Part shown: one piece after another, positions 59,692 through 64,000 of the stretch
How positions within the stretch are numbered: position 1 is the first letter of the stretch
Layout of the letters: the number at the start of each line of letters is the position of its first letter
Origin: Intrasporangiaceae bacterium
GTDB taxonomy: Bacteria > Actinomycetota > Actinomycetes > Actinomycetales > Dermatophilaceae
Length of the DNA stretch: 64,000 nucleotides
Direction: 5' to 3'
Assembly: GCA_021324575.1 (NCBI GenBank)
Contig: JAJPIW010000013.1
Location: forward strand, 1 to 64,000
The notes under the pieces: model-generated
Database searches by the model: none
The model's input: only the letters and a program-made list of their open reading frames with translations
What the model was told of the DNA's origin: nothing
Made by a program: the position numbers and the translations under genes

Positions 59692-60027
59692 ATGAATGCT
59701 AGTGACCCCTCGGAGGCCGGAGCAGCGAGTTCGGCCAACCCCGGCAAGACGCCGCCCGGGCACCTTGTCGTCCAGGTTTACGACGAGGACGCGGGTGGCC
59801 CGCCGTTCACGATCGACGGTGGCCCCGGGGAGAAGGTGGCCAAGATGGTCGAGGCCGTCTACGCGAAGCTCAAGCGCGACCCCAACCCCGAGGACCGGCT
59901 CACCTGTCTCGCCACCGGTGAGGACGTCCGCCAGTACGGCGACCTCCACCTGCGTGAGTACGCGTCGGGCAGATGCAGTGACCTTGTCTGGACGTTCGTC
60001 CGCGACACCGGCGGTGCCGGTGAGTGA
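59692..60027 (+). CDS. Ubiquitin-like beta-grasp protein with C-terminal GG-AGE
   Basis: The product is 111 residues with AGGAG six bases before the ATG. A disordered start (about 1-22) precedes HLVVQVYDEDAGGPPFTID (two strands), EKVAKMVEAVYAKLK (helix), DRLTCLATGEDV and DLHLREY, and the last strand SDLVWTFVRDTGG. This is the order of a ubiquitin/YukD-type beta-grasp fold. Residues 107-108 are Gly-Gly, followed only by AGE, as in ubiquitin-like precursors trimmed by a peptidase to expose the diglycine. E2-like, JAB and E1-like genes follow with overlapping ends. It would be the modifier conjugated to targets. Fold assignment is by eye but strongly supported by the neighbours. Confidence 0.8.
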   Translation: MNASDPSEAGAASSANPGKTPPGHLVVQVYDEDAGGPPFTIDGGPGEKVAKMVEAVYAKLKRDPNPEDRLTCLATGEDVRQYGDLHLREYASGRCSDLVWTFVRDTGGAGE

Positions 60028-60592
60028 CCCCGTCCCGGTCGACCCCGAGGTTGCGGCCGCACTGCTGCGGTCGCACCTCGGGGACTTCTTCGCGAACTCC
60101 CCCAGGGTTCGCGACGGAGCCGGCTGGGCGTACGAGATCACCGAGAACCCGCTGGTCGGGATTGTGAAGATCCCAGCCCGGGTCGACGAGGGCCGCGACC
60201 CGGACATGTACACGCTGCGCCTCGACGCGACCTACTACGACACCTGGCCGGTCTCTGTCACGTTCGTCGAAGCTCGTGAAGGTGCTTGGCGTCGCGCACG
60301 CATCGGCGCGCCGGCGTTCCCCCACTTACGCGGATCCCCGGGCGCACCAGCAGGCGACGGGGTCGGGTTCCAGTTCGCCCTGCACGACGACTACACCTGG
60401 CCGGACCAGCACACTGATCAACTGATCTGCTTCTCGTACAACCTCGGGTACTACACCTCCGGCCATGTCCCCAACGACGGCCAGAGGTGGCGACCCAACC
60501 AGGACCGCCTCGACGCCACGCTCAGTCGCATCCATAGGGCGCTGACCAGCCCGGCGTACCTGGGCCCTTCCGCTGAGGCAGACGCCGCGTGA
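60020..60592 (+). CDS. E2-like (UBC-fold) ubiquitin-conjugating protein
   Basis: The product is 190 residues from GTG 60020, overlapping the ubiquitin-like gene by 8 bases (GTG 60014 is also possible). The part around FPHLRGSPGAP (about 100-110), then DQHTDQLICFSYNLGYY with His131 and Cys137, then GQRWRPNQDRLDATLSRIHRAL (Trp157) parallels the E2 pattern of HPN...C followed by a W-x-P segment and helix. Cys137 is the candidate thioester residue. The N-terminal helix and beta meander (YTLRLDATYYDTWPVSVTFVE) complete a UBC-like order. The ORF track shows the frame open from 59696 but the true start is inside the overlap. It would receive the modifier from the E1-like protein. Confidence 0.78.
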   Translation: MSDPVPVDPEVAAALLRSHLGDFFANSPRVRDGAGWAYEITENPLVGIVKIPARVDEGRDPDMYTLRLDATYYDTWPVSVTFVEAREGAWRRARIGAPAFPHLRGSPGAPAGDGVGFQFALHDDYTWPDQHTDQLICFSYNLGYYTSGHVPNDGQRWRPNQDRLDATLSRIHRALTSPAYLGPSAEADAA

Positions 60593-61191
60593 AAACCGAG
60601 GTCCGGATCCCCGAGGCGTTGTGGGAGCAGGTCCTCGACCTGTTCGCCGCGCACGAACCGGGGGTCGAGCGCGTCGCCTACCTCGATGGCTATCGACTCG
60701 ACGAAGCCGGATACCCAGGCGTCACCCCTGATGACCAGGTCTTCGTCGCAGTAGCCGTCGTGGTGCCCGACGCGATTCTGCGCCCGCGGAACTACGTCGT
60801 CCCGGTCGAGGCCGTCAGCCAAGCCGGCCAGCACCTGCGCAAGTTGCGTATGACCAGGGTCGCGCAGGTCCACAGCCACGGGAACGACTGGGTCGAGCAC
60901 TCGCCAACCGACGACGACCGTGCGTACAGCCAGCGGCCCGGCGCCCTGTCAATCGTCGTGCCCTACCACGGCAAGAACCGGCCGGTGGTGGCCGAATGCG
61001 GAGTCCACCTGTGCACCGAGGACGGCTGGCGGCGCGTCCCCCCGAACACTGTCATCACCATCGTCCCCTCGGTCCTCGATCACAGGAGCTCACCATGGAC
61101 CTCACAGATGCCACCGACTGGCGGCACCTTCTCCCGATTCCTGGCGTGGCTAGGGACCGCGTGGAGCCGTCTCGACCGCTCCGGGTCGTAG
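60589..61191 (+). CDS. JAB/JAMM-family metallopeptidase (deubiquitinase-like)
   Basis: The product is 200 residues from GTG 60589 (GTGA overlap with the E2-like gene). The JAMM zinc signature is perfect: RVAQVHSHGNDWVEHSPTDDD gives His95, His97, then seven residues, Ser105, two residues and Asp108. A candidate catalytic Glu lies in the first strand (about GVERVAYLDG). In bacterial ubiquitin-like operons this enzyme trims the precursor tail, here AGE after GG, and removes modifier from targets. The C-terminal 35 residues (after VLDHRSSP) are read from DNA that also encodes the E1 start, an overlap of 97 bases. Confidence 0.88.
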   Translation: MKTEVRIPEALWEQVLDLFAAHEPGVERVAYLDGYRLDEAGYPGVTPDDQVFVAVAVVVPDAILRPRNYVVPVEAVSQAGQHLRKLRMTRVAQVHSHGNDWVEHSPTDDDRAYSQRPGALSIVVPYHGKNRPVVAECGVHLCTEDGWRRVPPNTVITIVPSVLDHRSSPWTSQMPPTGGTFSRFLAWLGTAWSRLDRSGS

Positions 61192-62636
61192 TCGCCGTCG
61201 GTCCCGACCTTGCCGGACTGCCCGGCGCCCAGCACCTAGCATGGTTGCTCGTCACGCTCTTGACGAGATCCACGAACTCGGTCATCGCGACCGTCGGCAT
61301 CGACGTTCCCAACGTGGCTCTGCACCCCGGTGTCGACCCTGGGGAGCCGGATGGCAACCGGCTGCTGGCCGAGGCGCTCATAGCGGCTGCGGAGCACTTC
61401 GGGCCCGAGGCCGCTCCCGTCGTTGAGGCTTCGTCAGCTGGCGAAGTCGACCTTGTGCTCCGGATCGGTGCTGAGGACGCCGGTCGGTGGGGTGACGCCC
61501 AGGTCGTGCACGTGTCGGCGACCGCGTGGACCGGCGCCGTCGCACCCAACCCGGCGGACCTATTCCCCGCTGACCTAGCAACCGATGTCCCGTTTGGCCC
61601 ATACGTCGCAGCATGCCTGGCGGCTGGACAGGCGTTCATGTTCGGCCGCGTGCGCGACCACCAGATCCCGACTATCGCGCTGAACGCCTGGACCCTGAGC
61701 CAAGCCACCACCGACCCGGCCGCCACCGCCGCAGTCGACCCGGGCGCTCCGAGCGTAGCGCTGGACCACGTCCTCGCCGGAGCCGGCGCCGTCGGCTCCG
61801 CACTGCTCCTCACACTCTGGGCTTACGCGAACGCCAGCGGCACCATCCGCGCTGCGGATGCAGACCAACGCGGCGTCGACGACACAAACCTGCAGCGGTG
61901 TGTGCCGTTCTGGTGGACCGACCGCAACCACCCGAAGGCACAGACTGCAGCCAACCGGCTCAGCGGCCGCCACGGCCTGTTCATCATGCCGACGAACGGC
62001 CGCGCCGAGAACCTCGTCAGCAAGGACACCCATCTGATCAGTGCCGTCGACGTTCCCGAGGCCCGGGAAGCACTTCAGGACCAGTACCCGGCCTCGATCG
62101 TCCAGGCCTCCACTTCCGGACTCCGGATGGAGATGCTGCGGGTCGATCCGACAATCCCTACCGCGTGCATCCGCTGCTTCAATCAGCCCCGAACGACAAC
62201 CCCCGACGACGAGGTCCGCGCGCTGGTCGAGGGTATGGACGAGGCCACCCTGGCCGAACACGCGGCCGCGGTAGGAGCCACGGTCGACGTCGTGCGGCTG
62301 TGGGGCCGAGCTGGCGGGTGCGGCAGTGTCGGTGACGCGCTGATGGACCGGATGCGTCCCTCGGACGGGGCCAATGCCCAGTTCTCCGTCGGGTTTGCCT
62401 CGGTCCTGGCTGGTGTCCTACTTGCCGCGCAGGTCCTTAAGGACGCCATCCGGCGCGAAGCTGACCCGGGTGTTGTCGGAGACGTCGGACTGGTCGGCGC
62501 GCAGGCCAGATTCGTGACCAACCTGCTTGACCCGATCAACGCTGTAGCTGGGGTCCGGCGCTACGGCCGCGACACTTCATGTCCCGCTTGCGAAGGAATC
62601 CGCGCAGCGGTTTGGCGCGGACGCTGGACCGGATGA
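61095..62636 (+). CDS. E1-like (ThiF/MoeB-type) adenylating enzyme with N-terminal extension
   Basis: The product is 513 residues from ATG 61095 with AGGAGC upstream. An N-terminal domain of about 220 residues is unrecognised. The adenylation domain begins DHVLAGAGAVGSALLLTL (Gly loop 229-235), then AADADQRGVDDTNLQRCVPF, matching the D-x-D...N-L-x-R segment of E1/ThiF enzymes. Two Cys pairs, TACIRCFN (358/361) and SCPACEG (496/499), form the usual zinc site. Cys409 in RAGGCGSVG is a candidate thioester cysteine. It would adenylate the diglycine end of the ubiquitin-like protein. GTG 61161 is an alternative start that shortens the overlap with the JAB gene. Confidence 0.85.
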   Translation: MDLTDATDWRHLLPIPGVARDRVEPSRPLRVVVAVGPDLAGLPGAQHLAWLLVTLLTRSTNSVIATVGIDVPNVALHPGVDPGEPDGNRLLAEALIAAAEHFGPEAAPVVEASSAGEVDLVLRIGAEDAGRWGDAQVVHVSATAWTGAVAPNPADLFPADLATDVPFGPYVAACLAAGQAFMFGRVRDHQIPTIALNAWTLSQATTDPAATAAVDPGAPSVALDHVLAGAGAVGSALLLTLWAYANASGTIRAADADQRGVDDTNLQRCVPFWWTDRNHPKAQTAANRLSGRHGLFIMPTNGRAENLVSKDTHLISAVDVPEAREALQDQYPASIVQASTSGLRMEMLRVDPTIPTACIRCFNQPRTTTPDDEVRALVEGMDEATLAEHAAAVGATVDVVRLWGRAGGCGSVGDALMDRMRPSDGANAQFSVGFASVLAGVLLAAQVLKDAIRREADPGVVGDVGLVGAQARFVTNLLDPINAVAGVRRYGRDTSCPACEGIRAAVWRGRWTG

Positions 62637-62768
62637 CGGTCTTGGACCGGCACACAAGGGCGATTCCGGTCTGGTTGTGAGTGGAGGGCGACCACGTCTA
62701 TCTGGGCGGTGTGGGGCGCATCGCTGGACAGCAGGAGCAGCCCGGCAACTGCGACGGCGCTGGCCTTA

Positions 62769-64000
62769 TCAAGGGCGCTGCATCTGCTGCGGACGCGGAG
62801 TCCGCGTTCCGGGCCTGCGGCGCTCTTGCGCCTGCGCGGCCCTAGAAGGTTGGTCCGCCATTGGGCTCCGTGGGGCTGCCGCGATGTCCAGCGGTAGGGC
62901 GGCGACGAGTCGGTATCGCAGGTCCTGGGCGGGCACGTCCGATAGCGGTTCGTTCTCGACGAGCCGTCGCACGGTGGCCGCCATGTCGTGGCCGTCCTGG
63001 TGGGCCAGCTGCATTATGGCGGCAAGGGCCGGCCAGTCGGCTTCGGAGGCAAGTCGAGGATCGATTTCCAATGCCAGCGCTGCCCAGCGGTGGACGGGGG
63101 TCGCCGGGAGGGCAGCCGCCAGCCGAGCCTTGACGTCCGAGACCTCTTCGAGTCGGGCCCGGGCCGCGGCCCGTGGGTCGCGGTTCCACGCTTGGACGCT
63201 GGCGGCTAGGCGGGCTCGGGCTTGGGCTGGGGAGCACCGCAGTCGTTCCGCAACCGTGTCGAGGTGGGTGGTCCAGTGCTTTGCGGGCCTGGCCGCGAGG
63301 ACCTGAGCAGCGTCCTTCAGGGCAGCCGCGCCGGTCAGGTTGGTGAGCCGCTCCTCGAGCAGGAGGTCGCCGAGTGGCCGTGCGGTGGCCATTGCTCGCT
63401 CGAGGGCGGGAGCGCCATCCCGGTTGAGCACGTCGGCTGGGTCCAGCCCGTCGGGGAAGGTGGCCGCGGTTGGGTCGAGGGCGTGCTGGGTGAGGAGCCA
63501 GTAGTCCCGTTCGGCGGCGACCCGTCCGGGCAGGTCGGCGTCGGTGGCGACGATGAGCGGGCGGCCGAGGCTGGCGATCTGGCTGGCCTGTTCGTCGGTG
63601 AGTGACGTACCCAGGGGGGCGATCCCGAGATAGCTCCCGCGGGTGGCGATGGTGACGGCCCACGCATCCAGCGGACCTTCGACGAGGACAAGTGTCGTGT
63701 CGGCGGTGTCCAGTTCGGGCACGAGGCCGAACACCTGAGCGCCCTTGTGGAACAGAGGGGTGTCGGCGGTGTTGAGGTACTTGGGTCCGGCATTGTCGTC
63801 CTCGCCCAGGTCAGGGTTTCGTCGGGCCACAAACCCGAGCACCTGGCTCTCGTGCACGAGCGGCATGACGGCGCGGTCGCGGAATCGGTCGATGAGCCGA
63901 CCCGTGCGTGCGGGGGTGGCGACTCCCGCCTGGGTCATTTCCTCCTCGGACACGCCGAGGCCCTTGAGGTGGGTGACCAGGTTGGTCCATCCGGCGGGGG
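62769..64000 (-). CDS. DnaG/toprim-type primase, N-terminus beyond the window
   Basis: The minus-strand frame stays open to the window edge, upstream of the track's GTG at 63953 (GWTNLVTHLKGLGVSEEEMTQAG). The order matches DnaG-like primases: the RNA-polymerase-like N-terminal part with RLIDRFRDRAVMPLVHESQVLGFVARR, KYLNTADTPLFHKG, then the TOPRIM acidic residues in LVLVEGPLDAWAV and LIVATDADLPGRVA. The C-terminal 200 residues are Ala-rich helices with a basic tail. No helicase domain is seen in the visible part. Plasmids and ICEs use such primases for second-strand synthesis after transfer. It is convergent with the ubiquitin-like operon. Confidence 0.85.
   Translation of the reverse strand, partial: PAGWTNLVTHLKGLGVSEEEMTQAGVATPARTGRLIDRFRDRAVMPLVHESQVLGFVARRNPDLGEDDNAGPKYLNTADTPLFHKGAQVFGLVPELDTADTTLVLVEGPLDAWAVTIATRGSYLGIAPLGTSLTDEQASQIASLGRPLIVATDADLPGRVAAERDYWLLTQHALDPTAATFPDGLDPADVLNRDGAPALERAMATARPLGDLLLEERLTNLTGAAALKDAAQVLAARPAKHWTTHLDTVAERLRCSPAQARARLAASVQAWNRDPRAAARARLEEVSDVKARLAAALPATPVHRWAALALEIDPRLASEADWPALAAIMQLAHQDGHDMAATVRRLVENEPLSDVPAQDLRYRLVAALPLDIAAAPRSPMADQPSRAAQAQERRRPGTRTPRPQQMQRP

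Noticed and set aside
1-64000. CRISPR array, rRNA or tRNA genes
   Set aside because: No regularly spaced repeat series and no cloverleaf-like or rRNA-like sequence was noticed on either strand. This was by eye; tRNAscan and a repeat finder would settle it.

Overview
The window is high-GC DNA with GTG/TTG starts, ATGA/GTGA gene overlaps and actinobacterial families: Lsr2, SCO6880-type and DUF4913 conjugation proteins, DUF6545/MAB_1171c, a SARP-like domain, and a CvnA-like histidine kinase. It most likely belongs to an actinomycete. It looks like the inside of a large integrative and conjugative element. An excisionase-integrase pair sits at the left edge, a type IV secretion/conjugation operon is in the middle, and a primase runs off the right edge. 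No relaxase, tRNA, rRNA or CRISPR array was seen.

Layout. 1-4.1 kb: partial excisionase, tyrosine integrase, then a leftward four-gene cassette (XRE regulator, ImmA/IrrE protease, MAB_1171c membrane protein, PAP2-like membrane protein). 4.5-15.9 kb: a rightward Tad/Flp pilus operon. It runs from a lipoprotein and a secreted protein through SAF/CpaB, CpaE-like, CpaF, TadB, TadC, Flp, TadE and TadG proteins to a 1120-aa LysM plus SARP-like membrane protein. 16.2-21.2 kb: a leftward animal-type heme peroxidase operon, a divergent XRE regulator, a small acidic protein and a probable papain-fold protein. 21.6-24.2 kb: an orphan histidine kinase, a stand-alone receiver protein and a decayed bioD. 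25.4-37.5 kb: the conjugation operon (HTH protein, degenerate P-loop protein, VirB2-, VirB6- and VirB4-like proteins, three-domain peptidoglycan hydrolase, split coupling protein, DUF4913). 37.7 kb: Lsr2. 38.5-42.7 kb: a LysR gene divergent from a molybdopterin oxidoreductase/hydrolase/hydrolase/SDR operon. 43.1-45.4 kb: a methyltransferase and an IS110-family element. 45.6-50.5 kb: a lower-GC putative defence block (Mrr-like nuclease, PIN protein, OLD-type ATPase-TOPRIM). 51-58 kb: a secreted multidomain protein, a DUF4236 protein, a PD-(D/E)XK-like protein and small unknowns. 58-62.6 kb: a HigBA-type toxin-antitoxin pair divergent from a compact ubiquitin-like operon. 62.8 kb onward: the primase.

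The most exciting locus is 59692-62636. Four tightly overlapping genes encode a beta-grasp ubiquitin-like protein ending in GG-AGE, an E2-like UBC-fold protein with an H-x5-C site, a JAB/JAMM peptidase with a perfect H-x-H-x7-S-x2-D signature, and an E1-like adenylating enzyme with a Rossmann glycine loop and two CxxC pairs. Together they make a self-contained bacterial ubiquitin-like conjugation and deconjugation pathway. It lies on a mobile element, next to a toxin-antitoxin pair whose operator array fills the shared upstream region. An antiphage or element-protection role is inferred, not shown.

All product names come from reading the translations and motifs; no database search was run.
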